A stretch of 64,000 nucleotides of DNA from Listeria grayi DSM 20601 (GTDB lineage: Bacteria > Bacillota > Bacilli > Lactobacillales > Listeriaceae), in contig NZ_GL538353.1 of assembly GCF_000148995.1 (NCBI RefSeq), positions 62,001 to 126,000 of the forward strand. Reading direction: 5' to 3'. Under the pieces are notes generated by a model. That model worked only from the letters and a program-made list of their open reading frames with translations. It ran no database searches and was not told where the DNA came from. Position 1 is the stretch's first letter, and each line of letters begins with the position of its first letter. The position numbers were made by a program, and so were the translations under genes. Positions 8,837 to 17,672 of this stretch are shown here, piece by piece.

Positions 8837-9958
8837 TTATAAAAGCGTTAGCCGAAATTCTTTTGGTGTCATATGAGATTGATCCTTAAAAAGTTTACTG
8901 AAGTAGCTTTGATTGCTGAAATTCAGTTTAGAAGTAATATCTTGCAATGTCATGTCGGTGTGCTGCAATAAATACTTTGATTCTTCGATTTTCATTTCTT
9001 GGATAAAGGAGCGGATCGTTTGACCAGTTTTTTCATAAAAAACAGTTGATAAATAACTGCGGTTATATCCGGTGTATTCTGCTAGATCGGCATTAGTGAT
9101 TTTTTCATAAATATTCTGTTGGATATAATCAATGCAATCATTAACGACTTTGGAATCAAACCGCTTTTGCTTGTTTTGGATCAATAGCTGGAACGTGATA
9201 TTCATTTTTTCAGCCAGTGGGCGAAACTGCTCATGTTTGTTCAGCAAATGGATCTCTTGTAGGAAAACATCGGAATAATGATAGGCGGTATTAGGAGCAA
9301 CACCAAAAGAAATCGATGCTCGAGTGATCAAAGTGATCATGCTGACAAGAATGTATTTCTTTTGCTCGACACTTTTCAAATCGATTACTTGACGGTCACC
9401 AGCGCGGTCAAATTTATCTAAAATGCGCTGGATACTTACTGCGTCGCCAGTTTTCAATTGATTGATCAATATTTTTTCCAATTCATAGCTATCGGAGAAA
9501 TTAGGCTCTTCCAAGCGCTCACGCTCAAGCTTTGGTGCTGGGAAGGCTTCAGTGCTGGCAGTTCGTATTGTTGGGTCATTATCTGGAACAAGTGCGTAAT
9601 AAATCAAATGAATAAGATCTAATACTTTTTTCTTTTCTGGATCATTGCCGAGTGAAGCGGGATCTTGTTGATAGGCAATCAATTGTTGTTTATCGAAAAA
9701 TGCTTTGGGGAACAGGCTAGCGAAATGATAAGAGATTTTATTGCTTTGAAAAAGAAAAGATAAATAGGTTGCTTTCTTGGTATGGAAAACCAAGATATCT
9801 TTTGAAATGTCAGTGTTTTTAACGAGCGTATTGATCTGTTCGATTTCTAAGATACTTGTAATGTTTTTCTGATAGACGCATTGATCTTCCGATAAAATTA
9901 CAAAAGGGAAGTCCAATAAGGATTGAATAGCTTGCAGTTTTAATAAGAATGCTTTCAA
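8837..9958 (-). CDS. AraC family transcriptional regulator
   Basis: The 373-residue protein has a C-terminal AraC/XylS DNA-binding domain (about residues 270-373): the first helix-turn-helix around ITNADLAEYTGYNRSYLSTV, the second around LQDITSKLNFSNQSYFSKLF, and the ending HMTPKEFR, which is typical. The N-terminal 260 residues are not a recognisable cupin; they resemble the long sensor portions of Listeria AraC proteins that sit beside sugar loci. It stands between the divergent permease and glycosidase operons and is probably the inducer-dependent activator of both (inference from position). No other regulator is present in the locus. The start has only a weak ribosome site and could shift by a few codons. 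Confidence 0.85.
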   Translation of the reverse strand: MKAFLLKLQAIQSLLDFPFVILSEDQCVYQKNITSILEIEQINTLVKNTDISKDILVFHTKKATYLSFLFQSNKISYHFASLFPKAFFDKQQLIAYQQDPASLGNDPEKKKVLDLIHLIYYALVPDNDPTIRTASTEAFPAPKLERERLEEPNFSDSYELEKILINQLKTGDAVSIQRILDKFDRAGDRQVIDLKSVEQKKYILVSMITLITRASISFGVAPNTAYHYSDVFLQEIHLLNKHEQFRPLAEKMNITFQLLIQNKQKRFDSKVVNDCIDYIQQNIYEKITNADLAEYTGYNRSYLSTVFYEKTGQTIRSFIQEMKIEESKYLLQHTDMTLQDITSKLNFSNQSYFSKLFKDQSHMTPKEFRLTLL

Positions 9959-10010
9959 AAAATCGCCCCATACATAATTTTTTAATATAATACCAATTTT
10001 TTTGATATAT

Positions 10011-10034
10011 TGAAAGCGTTTTTATCTATATAAT
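10011..10034 (+). promoter_or_regulatory. promoter region with cre-like site for the GH1-kinase-MupG operon
   Basis: A cre-like TGAAAGCGTTTTTA (10011-10024, one mismatch to TGWAANCGNTNWCA) immediately precedes TATAAT (10029-10034). The best -35 candidates (TTGATA at 10002, TTGAAA at 10010) are badly spaced, which fits a promoter that needs the AraC activator (inference). Confidence 0.55.
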
Positions 10035-10066
10035 GAAAGTATTATTAGGAGAGGGGTCTGAATATA

Positions 10067-11437
10067 ATGACATTCAAAGATAACTTTTTATGGGGAGCTT
10101 CCACCAGTGCCTATCAAGTGGAGGGGGCTTGGGAGGAAGATGGCAAGGAAGCCTCTGTTCAAGATATTCGTCCACCGTTTGAAGGGACGACGGATTTTAA
10201 AATCGCCAGTGATCATTACTATCACTATAAAGAAGATGTCGCGCTGTTTAAGGAGCTGGGGTTAAAAGCATACCGCTTCTCTATTGCTTGGACACGTATA
10301 ATGCCGCATGGGAAAGTAAACCCGAAAGGTATCCAATTTTACAATGATCTGATTGACGAGCTGATCGCAAACGATATCGAACCGATTCCGACAGTCTTTC
10401 ACTTTGACTTACCGGCTTCACTGCATGAAAAGGGCGGCTGGCTAAATCGGGAAACGATCGATGCGTTTACCGAGTACTGCCAGGTTTTATTTGATAATTT
10501 CGGGGATCGTGTGACTTATTGGCAGACGATCAATGAGCAAAACATGCTTGTTTTTGCCAGTAGAGTGCTGGAGGGAAATAAAACTTCTTGGAAGGATACT
10601 TTTCAAGGCAACCATCATATGTTAGTGGCACAAGCAAGGGCAATGAAGCTTTATCATGAAGGGAATTATCCGGGGAAAATAGGACCGGCACCGAATATTT
10701 CCTGTGTGTATCCAAAAACAGAAAGACCGGAAGATATGCTGGCAGCCGAATATTTTAGTGCTTTTAGAAACTGGCTGTTTTTAGATGCGGCAGTCTTTGG
10801 TACATACAATCACATGGCATGGCGGATTTTAGAAAAATTAGATGCAGTGCCGGAGATCACAGCGGAAGACCGCCAAGTCATGAAAGAAAATACAGCTGAT
10901 TTTATCGCCTTCAATTATTATAACTCCTCTACCGTTTCGGCTAGTGATGGGAAGGAGAGTGCAGCTAAGGATCAGCAAGACAGCTTTGCGATTCCTGGGT
11001 TTTTTAAGGGCGAAAAGAATGAACATCTGCAAACTACCACATTTGCTAATTGGCCGATCGATCCGGTCGGGCTGCGCAACACCGCTCACCAGATCTATAG
11101 CCGCTATCGTCTTCCACTGATCATCACGGAAAATGGGTTGGGGCAGCGTGATGAATTAACAGCGGATGGTAAGATCCATGATGATTATCGAATCGATTAT
11201 TTACGCAGCCACATCGAGCAAATGCAACAAGCGATCGAGGAAGGTGTCGAGCTGTTCGGCTATTGCCCGTGGAGCGCTATTGATTTGATAAGTACGCACG
11301 AAGGATTTCGAAAACGATATGGTTTTGTCTATGTGGACCGCTCCGATTTTGATTTAAAAGAACTGAAACGCTACAAAAAAGACAGTTTTTACTGGTATAA
11401 CAAGGTGATTCGGACGGGTGGACAAGATCTTAAATAA
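10067..11437 (+). CDS. 6-phospho-beta-glucosidase (GH1)
   Basis: This 456-residue cytoplasmic GH1 enzyme begins with the usual FLWGASTSAYQVEGAW. The acid/base Glu lies in WQTINEQN (about residue 160), the nucleophile Glu in LIITENGLGQ (about residue 357), and the phosphate-binding loop in Ser...KRYGFVYVD near the C-terminus. It is the first gene of a three-gene operon with a ROK sugar kinase (15 bases later) and a MupG-like protein, driven from a cre-containing promoter divergent from an AraC regulator. Because no PTS gene is present, the 6-phosphate that this enzyme recognises is probably added by the neighbouring kinase after import by the MFS permease (inference). Confidence 0.93.
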   Translation: MTFKDNFLWGASTSAYQVEGAWEEDGKEASVQDIRPPFEGTTDFKIASDHYYHYKEDVALFKELGLKAYRFSIAWTRIMPHGKVNPKGIQFYNDLIDELIANDIEPIPTVFHFDLPASLHEKGGWLNRETIDAFTEYCQVLFDNFGDRVTYWQTINEQNMLVFASRVLEGNKTSWKDTFQGNHHMLVAQARAMKLYHEGNYPGKIGPAPNISCVYPKTERPEDMLAAEYFSAFRNWLFLDAAVFGTYNHMAWRILEKLDAVPEITAEDRQVMKENTADFIAFNYYNSSTVSASDGKESAAKDQQDSFAIPGFFKGEKNEHLQTTTFANWPIDPVGLRNTAHQIYSRYRLPLIITENGLGQRDELTADGKIHDDYRIDYLRSHIEQMQQAIEEGVELFGYCPWSAIDLISTHEGFRKRYGFVYVDRSDFDLKELKRYKKDSFYWYNKVIRTGGQDLK

Positions 11438-11452
11438 GAAAGGACATGCGAC

Positions 11453-12391
11453 ATGCAGAAATATGTAGGAATCGATATTGGCGGCAGTTTTATCAAATTC
11501 GGTTTAGTAGATGCAGATGGAAATATTCTGGAGCAAGAATCCATGCCGACGAAGCGGGAAGATCCAGAAGGTCTGCTGGCAAAATTGACGGCGATCATAG
11601 CTGGTTATCAGCGAAAAGGAATCGACAAAGTGGCGATCAGCCTTCCTGGCGTTATTTCACAGGATGGAACAATGATCACAGCAGGAGCGATCCCAGGATT
11701 CAAATCGCGTAATATCCAAGCAGAATTGACAAAAATGACAGGGGCAAGCGTTCAGGTGATCAATGATGCGAATGCCGCGGCTTTGTCTGAGAAATGGCTG
11801 GGACACGGGAAGAATATAAAAAATTACTTTTGTCTGACATTAGGAACAGGAGTTGGCGGCGCTGTTGTATTGAATGACCAGCTTTTGACTGGACGAACCG
11901 GTGCAGCTGGGGAAGTCGGTATTTCACTATTGGGGCGGGGAAATACTCGCCCAGTCGGTTATGAATCCGTCAGTTTTTTTGCCGGAGCAGTCGCAGGACT
12001 CTGCCGCATCTATAATTTTAAAAAGGGCGTCTTTAACCTAGCTGATTGGCAGACTGATATCCCGACAATCTTGAAAGAAGCAAAGTCGGGTGGGGGGATC
12101 GCTCAAGAGAGTTTCAATGAATTTTATCAAAATGTAGCAGTGACGATCTTGAATATCACTGTGATGTATGATCCCGAACGGATTTTGATCGGTGGTGGCG
12201 TGAGTGCCAATGAGGAGATAATGGCGAACGTGAAGCAAGCAGTAAATGACTTGTTTACGCGTTATACAGATGTTTCCGCAGTCGGCGCTCCGGAGATCCT
12301 TCCTTGTAAATTTCGCAACAGTGCCGGAATATTAGGAGCCGTTTACCATTATATTCAAGAAAACAAGGAGGAATGGAAGTGGGTAAATTAG
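11453..12391 (+). CDS. ROK family sugar kinase, candidate beta-glucoside kinase (BglK-like)
   Basis: The 312-residue protein has the ROK ATPase core: phosphate-1 motif VGIDIGGSFIKFGLVD at the N-terminus, IANDANAAAL-type sequence VINDANAAALSEKWLG (the catalytic Asp in NDAN) at about residue 105, and TLGTGVGGAVVL near 130. The zinc-binding CxCGxxGCxE motif found in most ROK kinases is absent; the equivalent stretch reads NTRPVGYESVS and keeps only the Glu. It sits between a phospho-beta-glucosidase and a MupG homologue, the context of bacterial beta-glucoside kinases that phosphorylate cellobiose-type disaccharides at the non-reducing 6-OH (family knowledge). Glucokinase or N-acetylhexosamine kinase activity is the alternative. 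The stop codon overlaps the next gene. Confidence 0.8.
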   Translation: MQKYVGIDIGGSFIKFGLVDADGNILEQESMPTKREDPEGLLAKLTAIIAGYQRKGIDKVAISLPGVISQDGTMITAGAIPGFKSRNIQAELTKMTGASVQVINDANAAALSEKWLGHGKNIKNYFCLTLGTGVGGAVVLNDQLLTGRTGAAGEVGISLLGRGNTRPVGYESVSFFAGAVAGLCRIYNFKKGVFNLADWQTDIPTILKEAKSGGGIAQESFNEFYQNVAVTILNITVMYDPERILIGGGVSANEEIMANVKQAVNDLFTRYTDVSAVGAPEILPCKFRNSAGILGAVYHYIQENKEEWKWVN

Positions 12392-13479
12392 GAGTTAGTT
12401 TATATCCGGAAAAGACGGCATATGAAGCAGACGTTGCTTATTTAGAACACGCCAAAGAATATGGCTTTACACGCTTATTCATTAATCTACTGCTTTTTGG
12501 TGAACCTGATCCAACTCATATCGAGCGGATCAAGAAAACGACTATCAAAGCGCATGGATTAGGATTTGAAACTATTTTAGACGTCAATCCCCGTACTTTT
12601 GAAGTTTTGGGAATCAAACCACAAGACTTGGGATACTTTGAGGATTGGAAAATAGCGGGGATTCGTCTTGATATGGGATTTACTGGGAAAGAAGAAGCTT
12701 TGCTGACGAAAAATGAATATGGTTTTTTGATAGAGATCAATATGAGCAATGACAATCATTATTTGGATCTGATCATGGATCATCACCCTCGCAGATCTCA
12801 TTTGATCGGCTCGCATAATTTTTTTCCGCAAGCATATACGGGCTTAGAGGAAGCTTACTTTCTCGCATGTAGTAAAAAATTCCAAGCCTATCAGCTTCGG
12901 ACAGCGGCTTTTGTAACGTCACAACAGGCAGAGATCGGCCCGTGGCCACTGCAGGAAGGACTATGCACGTTGGAAACACATCGTCGACTGCCGTTAGCCA
13001 TCCAAGTTGCGCATATGAAGAGTTTGGAGGCGGTAGACGATATTATTATTGGAAATGCCTACGCCAGTGATGCAGAATTAAAGCAAGCAGCCAGCGCTTT
13101 CCATGCAGCTGTGACGCCAATTGGTATTCTTCCTGCAAATGATCTGACAGAATTAGAAGAAAAAATCATTTTTGAGGAGCTGCATACTTATCGAGGCGAT
13201 TATTCCAGTTATATGATCCGCTCTTCTATGACGCGCTTGAAATATTACAAGCATGAATTGCCAGTTAATAATGAGAACCAACCAATCGAAAGAGGCGATA
13301 TTTTACTCTTAAATCAAGAATACGGTCAATACAAGGGAGAAGTCCAGATCGCTTTGAAATCGCGTCCAAATGATCCGCGAATCAATAAGATCGGGAAAAT
13401 CGCACCAGAATATCTACCGCTATTAGATGGATTAAAACCATTTGATCAATTTACATTTACAAATCTACGCCATAGCTAA
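12379..13479 (+). CDS. MupG family (DUF871) TIM-barrel protein, candidate 6-phospho-glycosidase/6-phospho-N-acetylmuramidase
   Basis: The product (366 residues from GTG 12379) has the DUF871 layout: an N-terminal TIM barrel beginning KLGVSLYPEK and containing TILDVNPRTF, GIRLDMGF, LIEINMSND and SHNFFPQAYTGL, followed by a C-terminal cyclophilin-like domain of about 110 residues ending in FDQFTFTNLRHS. The founding member, Staphylococcus MupG, cleaves MurNAc-6-phosphate-GlcNAc (established knowledge). Here the gene shares an operon with a GH1 phospho-glucosidase and a ROK kinase, not with murein PTS genes, so the substrate may differ. GTG 12379 is preferred over ATG 12373 because AAGGAGG is then 7 nt upstream, giving a 13-base overlap with the kinase gene. 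Confidence 0.8.
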   Translation: MGKLGVSLYPEKTAYEADVAYLEHAKEYGFTRLFINLLLFGEPDPTHIERIKKTTIKAHGLGFETILDVNPRTFEVLGIKPQDLGYFEDWKIAGIRLDMGFTGKEEALLTKNEYGFLIEINMSNDNHYLDLIMDHHPRRSHLIGSHNFFPQAYTGLEEAYFLACSKKFQAYQLRTAAFVTSQQAEIGPWPLQEGLCTLETHRRLPLAIQVAHMKSLEAVDDIIIGNAYASDAELKQAASAFHAAVTPIGILPANDLTELEEKIIFEELHTYRGDYSSYMIRSSMTRLKYYKHELPVNNENQPIERGDILLLNQEYGQYKGEVQIALKSRPNDPRINKIGKIAPEYLPLLDGLKPFDQFTFTNLRHS

Positions 13480-13482
13480 ACA

Positions 13483-13534
13483 GAAAAACGCCCGCCAAGG
13501 ATAGCATCAAGCTATCTTTTGGCGAGCGTTTTTC
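13483..13534. terminator. bidirectional terminator
   Basis: AAAAACG-CCCGCCAA-GGATAGC / GCTATCTTTTGGCGAGCGTTTTT long hairpin between two convergent genes. Confidence 0.88.
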
Positions 13535-13539
13535 GTTAT

Positions 13540-14640
13540 TTACTCCGTAATATTTTCTTCTGTTGTTGGGTCAAAGAAGTGAGATTTTGTCATTTCAAAT
13601 GCTAATGTGATTTCTTCAAATGGTTGATGATTCGAGCGGGAATCAACGCGAGCGACGAATTCTTCATTGCCGACTTTGCTATGTAGCAGGAATTCCGCAC
13701 CAGTCAATTCTGCAACGATCGTTTGAGCTTGGAATGTATAGCCAGGATTTGCTTCGATCATGATCGGTTCGTCGTGGATATCTTCTGGACGAATACCGAA
13801 GATGATTTCTTTGCCATCGTAGCCTTTGCTAGTAAGGGCTTTAAGCTTGCCTTCCGGGACAACAATCGTGAAATTATCAGTAATAAAGTTTTTGCCTTCC
13901 AGACGGCCGCGGAAGAAATTCATTGCTGGACTACCGATAAAGCCGGCAACAAACATATTGATCGGGTGATCGTACACATTTTTTGGCGCCCCGACTTGTT
14001 GGATGACGCCGTCTTTCATGATGACGATCCGAGTAGCCATTGTCATCGCTTCTGTTTGGTCATGGGTAACGTAGATCATTGTTGTATCTAATTGCTGATG
14101 TAATTTCGTGATCTCTGCACGCATTTGAACACGTAATTTGGCATCCAAGTTGGACAACGGTTCATCCATCAAGAAAACATTTGCATCACGGACAATCGCA
14201 CGACCTAATGCGACACGTTGGCGCTGACCACCGGAAAGCGCGCTTGGCTTCCGTTTTAAATAATCCGTCAAGCCAAGAATGTCTGCTGCATGATCGACAC
14301 GCTCTTTGATTTCTGATTTTGGCGTCTTTCTTAATTTCAATCCGAAAGCCATATTATCAAAAACTGTCATATGCGGATATAGCGCATAGTTTTGGAAAAC
14401 CATCGCGATATCACGATCTTTAGGCGCAACGTTATTCATTACCTTTCCATCGATACTAAGCGTTCCTTTAGAAATCTCTTCCAATCCGGCGATCATCCGA
14501 AGTGTAGTAGATTTACCACAACCAGATGGACCAACAAAAACGATAAATTCTTTATCATCGATCTCTAAATTAAAATCTGATACAGCAGTTACTTTATTGT
14601 CATAAATTTTATAAATATGTTCTAAGGATAATTGTGCCAA
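13540..14640 (-). CDS. ugpC: sugar ABC transporter ATP-binding protein (MsmK/UgpC type)
   Basis: The 366-residue ATPase has Walker A GPSGCGKST (about residue 37), Q-loop MVFQNYALYP, signature LSGGQRQRVALGRA, Walker B VFLMDEPLSNLDA and switch His in YVTHDQ. A C-terminal TOBE/OB domain (about residues 235-366) is of the MalK/UgpC regulatory type. In Firmicutes a single MsmK-type ATPase often energises several carbohydrate importers whose operons lack an ATPase (established for this family). No permease or binding-protein gene is next to it, consistent with such a shared role. Translation starts at a TTG with GAGGCGAG upstream. A cre-like site precedes it. Confidence 0.9.
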   Translation of the reverse strand: MAQLSLEHIYKIYDNKVTAVSDFNLEIDDKEFIVFVGPSGCGKSTTLRMIAGLEEISKGTLSIDGKVMNNVAPKDRDIAMVFQNYALYPHMTVFDNMAFGLKLRKTPKSEIKERVDHAADILGLTDYLKRKPSALSGGQRQRVALGRAIVRDANVFLMDEPLSNLDAKLRVQMRAEITKLHQQLDTTMIYVTHDQTEAMTMATRIVIMKDGVIQQVGAPKNVYDHPINMFVAGFIGSPAMNFFRGRLEGKNFITDNFTIVVPEGKLKALTSKGYDGKEIIFGIRPEDIHDEPIMIEANPGYTFQAQTIVAELTGAEFLLHSKVGNEEFVARVDSRSNHQPFEEITLAFEMTKSHFFDPTTEENITE

Positions 14641-14681
14641 ACGACTCGCCTCTTTCTTCTTATGATAGTTCTCAGTATAAA

Positions 14682-14695
14682 TGAAAGCGGTTTAT
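14682..14695 (+). promoter_or_regulatory. weak cre-like site upstream of the ABC ATPase
   Basis: TGAAAGCGGTTTAT matches 12 of 14 positions of the cre consensus and lies 42 bp upstream of the TTG start of the minus-strand ATPase gene, next to a TATACTGAG-like -10 on that strand. Confidence 0.4.
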
Positions 14696-14838
14696 TAGGA
14701 AATGTCACGTTGCACAAAAATGGGGGCTTTTTTTGGGCAGATCTTCTAAAAGAGAGTTATTTTCTTTTTGGAAGAAGAAAAATGTAGCTATTATTGTAAA
14801 CTATCTGATAAAAAAGAAATCATTTTACTGGTAGAAAA

Positions 14839-14885
14839 ATACATTATTTCGTGTTAGTATTTAATTGTAGGTACTACATATTGTG
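14839..14885 (+). promoter_or_regulatory. pair of NrdR-box-like operators upstream of nrdDG
   Basis: Two sites resemble the NrdR box acaCwAtATaTwGtgt: CATTATTTCG flanked by ATA/TGT (14839-14854) and CTACATATTG flanked by GTA/TGA (14871-14886). Their cores start 32 bp apart, close to three helical turns, which is the usual arrangement of paired NrdR boxes (established knowledge). They cover the promoter and end just before the GGAGG of nrdD, so repression by NrdR-dATP is likely. Confidence 0.65.
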
Positions 14886-14900
14886 ATTGGAGGCTTTTTG

Positions 14901-17054
14901 ATGTATACAGAAAAAGAAACGCAGCAAGTAGTGGAAAAGCGTGATGGAAGACAAGTCGATTTCGACCCAGGGAAAATAAGAAAAGCTATTTTGGCGGCGA
15001 TGAATGCGCAGGAAACAGATGCTGAAAATCAAATAGACGTTTTTTTAGAAAACATTGTGAATGAATTGGCAAACGATACTGTCTTGACGATCGAGAAGAT
15101 TCAGGAAACCGTAGAAAATGTGCTGATGAAATCCGAATACCCAGACGTAGCAAGAGCATACATTGAATATCGTCATGATCGCGACAGTGAACGCGACAAC
15201 ATTACCGATATGACAAAAAGTGTGGAGAAACTCTTGAATAAAGATGCTTCTGTCGTAAATGAAAATGCAAATAAAGATGCCACCGTTTTTAATACGCAAC
15301 GAGATTTGACAGCTGGGGCAGTGGCAAAGAGTTACGCCTTGAAATTCATGCTGCCGAAACATGTAGCGAATGCACATTTAAAGGGAGATATCCATTTCCA
15401 TGATTTGGACTACAGCCCGTACCATGCAATGACGAACTGCTGCCTGATCGATATTGAAGGAATGCTTTCTAAAGGATTTACGATCGGGAACGCCAATGTG
15501 GAGAGTCCGAAGTCGATCCAAACGGCTACGGCTCAGATTGCTCAAATCATCGCAAATGTAGCAAGTTCGCAATACGGCGGCTGTTCTGTAGATAGAATCG
15601 ATGAAGTGCTAGCGATCTATGCAGAGCTTAATTATAAAAAACATAAAGAAGAAGCGGCTGATTGGGTCGTTGCGGATAAGCAAGAAGAATATGCCCACGA
15701 AAAAACGAAAAAAGATATTTATGATGCTATGCAGAGTTTGGAATATGAGATCAACACCCTTTATACAAGTAATGGGCAAACACCTTTCGTGACGCTTGGT
15801 TTTGGTTTGGGGACAAGTTTCTTCTCCCGTGAGATCCAGCAGGCGATCTTGAAAGTTCGATTGCTTGGTGTAGGGAAGGACAAACATACGGCGATTTTTC
15901 CAAAATTAGTATTTTCATTGAAACGCGGTGTGAATTTAGAAGCGCAGGATCCCAATTATGATATTAAACAGCTCGCCTTGCAGTGTTCGGCGAAAAGAAT
16001 GTATCCGGACGTGCTTAGTTATGATAAATTGACCGAGATCACAGGGGACTTCAAAGTACCAATGGGCTGCCGCTCATTTTTACCAGCTTGGCAGAATGAA
16101 GACGGTGAATTTATCAATGCTGGTCGTAATAATCTTGGCGTAGTAACGCTGAATTTGCCGAGAATAGCGATCCAAAGCGAGGGCGATCAAGACAAATTTT
16201 GGAAAATTTTCCATGAAAGAATGCAGATCGTAAAAGATGCGCTGCTGTTCCGTTTGAAACGTGTCAGCCAAGCACAACCGGAAAATGCGCCGATTCTATA
16301 CAAATATGGCGCCTTCGGAAAACGCCTGCATGACGGTGAATCGGTCAAAGATCTATTTACCAATAAACGTGCCACCGTTTCCATCGGCTACATCGGTTTG
16401 TATGAAGCAGCCGCCGCTTTTTACGGTGGTGAATGGGAAACTACCAAAGTAGCGAAGGACTTCACACTGGATATCGTGAAGGAATTGAAAGAATACGCAG
16501 ATGCTTGGCGTGACAAATATGACTATTGGTTCAGTGTTTATGCCACTCCAAGTGAAAGTCTGACTGATCGTTTCAATCGCTTGGATCGTGAAAAATATGG
16601 CAGCATTCCAGATATTACGGACAAAGAATATTATCAAAATTCGTTCCACTACGATGTACGTAAAAAAATCACGCCATTTGAAAAAATCGATTTCGAGAAA
16701 GAATATCCATTTTATTCTTCTGGCGGCTTTATCCATTACTGCGAATATCCAAAATTGGTCCATAATACGAAAGCGTTGGAAGCGGTGTGGGACTATGCTT
16801 ACGACCGCGTTGCTTACTTAGGTACGAATACGCCAATCGATAAGTGCTATGAATGCGGTTTTGAGGGAGAATTCAAGCCAACCAAAGAAGGCTTTGAATG
16901 TCCTTCTTGTGGGAACAATGATCCTGAAAAGGCAGATGTCGTCAAACGGACTTGCGGTTATCTTGGCAATCCGATGAAACGGCCAATGGTACATGGACGA
17001 CATGTGGAAATCAGCAAACGGGTGAAACACATGGAGATCGGTCGCGATGAATAA
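14901..17054 (+). CDS. nrdD: anaerobic ribonucleoside-triphosphate reductase, class III
   Basis: The 717-residue enzyme makes dNTPs without oxygen, using a glycyl radical and formate. An N-terminal ATP-cone (about residues 8-95, VVEKRDGRQVDFDPGKIRKAI) gives allosteric control. The C-terminus carries the zinc site with two CxxC motifs (CYECG, CPSCG) and the radical loop RTCGYLGNP. All expected motifs are intact. The ATG at 14901 follows GGAGGCTTTTTG; an upstream in-frame GTG at 14883 would start inside the second NrdR box and is rejected. The stop overlaps the start of the activase gene nrdG by 8 bases, so the two are translationally coupled. Confidence 0.97.
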   Translation: MYTEKETQQVVEKRDGRQVDFDPGKIRKAILAAMNAQETDAENQIDVFLENIVNELANDTVLTIEKIQETVENVLMKSEYPDVARAYIEYRHDRDSERDNITDMTKSVEKLLNKDASVVNENANKDATVFNTQRDLTAGAVAKSYALKFMLPKHVANAHLKGDIHFHDLDYSPYHAMTNCCLIDIEGMLSKGFTIGNANVESPKSIQTATAQIAQIIANVASSQYGGCSVDRIDEVLAIYAELNYKKHKEEAADWVVADKQEEYAHEKTKKDIYDAMQSLEYEINTLYTSNGQTPFVTLGFGLGTSFFSREIQQAILKVRLLGVGKDKHTAIFPKLVFSLKRGVNLEAQDPNYDIKQLALQCSAKRMYPDVLSYDKLTEITGDFKVPMGCRSFLPAWQNEDGEFINAGRNNLGVVTLNLPRIAIQSEGDQDKFWKIFHERMQIVKDALLFRLKRVSQAQPENAPILYKYGAFGKRLHDGESVKDLFTNKRATVSIGYIGLYEAAAAFYGGEWETTKVAKDFTLDIVKELKEYADAWRDKYDYWFSVYATPSESLTDRFNRLDREKYGSIPDITDKEYYQNSFHYDVRKKITPFEKIDFEKEYPFYSSGGFIHYCEYPKLVHNTKALEAVWDYAYDRVAYLGTNTPIDKCYECGFEGEFKPTKEGFECPSCGNNDPEKADVVKRTCGYLGNPMKRPMVHGRHVEISKRVKHMEIGRDE

Positions 17055-17598
17055 TCCAAAGCCAAAAGAATGGGTATCCGATAATCTAAGCAGAGGCTAT
17101 ATCGCTGATTATAAAGGATTCAATTTTGTAGACGGTGAGGGCGTGCGTTGCAGTCTGTATGTATCAGGTTGTCCGTTTCACTGCGAAGGCTGCTATAACG
17201 CTTATGCACAGTCGTTTAAATATGGTGTGCCATATACCGATGAATTAGAAGCAAAAATCTTGAATGATTTGGCACATGAAGGCGTCCAGGGATTGACACT
17301 ACTTGGCGGGGAGCCGTTTTTGAACACAGGGACCTGTCTTGCGATCGTCAAAAAAATGCGTGCTAGATTTGGTAATGAAAAAGACATTTGGTCATGGACT
17401 GGCTATACCTGGGAAGAAATGATGCAGGAATCAGCTGATAAATTAGAACTGTTATCACTGATCGATGTACTCGTAGACGGCCGTTTTGAGCAAGACAAGT
17501 TTGATCCAAACCTTGCCTTTCGCGGTTCCAGCAATCAGCGCATCATTGATGTCCAAAAATCGTTGGCAAGCGGAGAAGTGGTCTGTTATTTCAATTAA
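17047..17598 (+). CDS. nrdG: anaerobic ribonucleotide reductase-activating protein (radical SAM)
   Basis: The 183-residue activase binds a [4Fe-4S] cluster through the radical-SAM motif CPFHCEGCYN (Cys-x3-Cys-x2-Cys) near residues 39-46. It uses SAM to generate the glycyl radical on NrdD. A GGEPF motif (LLGGEPFLN) for SAM binding follows at about residue 82. The length and overlap with nrdD match the usual nrdDG operon. A strong terminator follows the stop codon. Confidence 0.97.
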   Translation: MNNPKPKEWVSDNLSRGYIADYKGFNFVDGEGVRCSLYVSGCPFHCEGCYNAYAQSFKYGVPYTDELEAKILNDLAHEGVQGLTLLGGEPFLNTGTCLAIVKKMRARFGNEKDIWSWTGYTWEEMMQESADKLELLSLIDVLVDGRFEQDKFDPNLAFRGSSNQRIIDVQKSLASGEVVCYFN

Positions 17599-17636
17599 AA
17601 AAGTGTTGGGAGCATTTCGCTTCCAACACTTTTTTT
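17597..17636 (+). terminator. terminator of nrdDG
   Basis: AAAAAGTGTTGG-GAGC / GCTT-CCAACACTTTTTTT hairpin with T7 tail, starting at the nrdG stop. Confidence 0.9.
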
Positions 17637-17672
17637 GATTGAAATAGATGTCTTCAATAGAAGGATTTTTTA

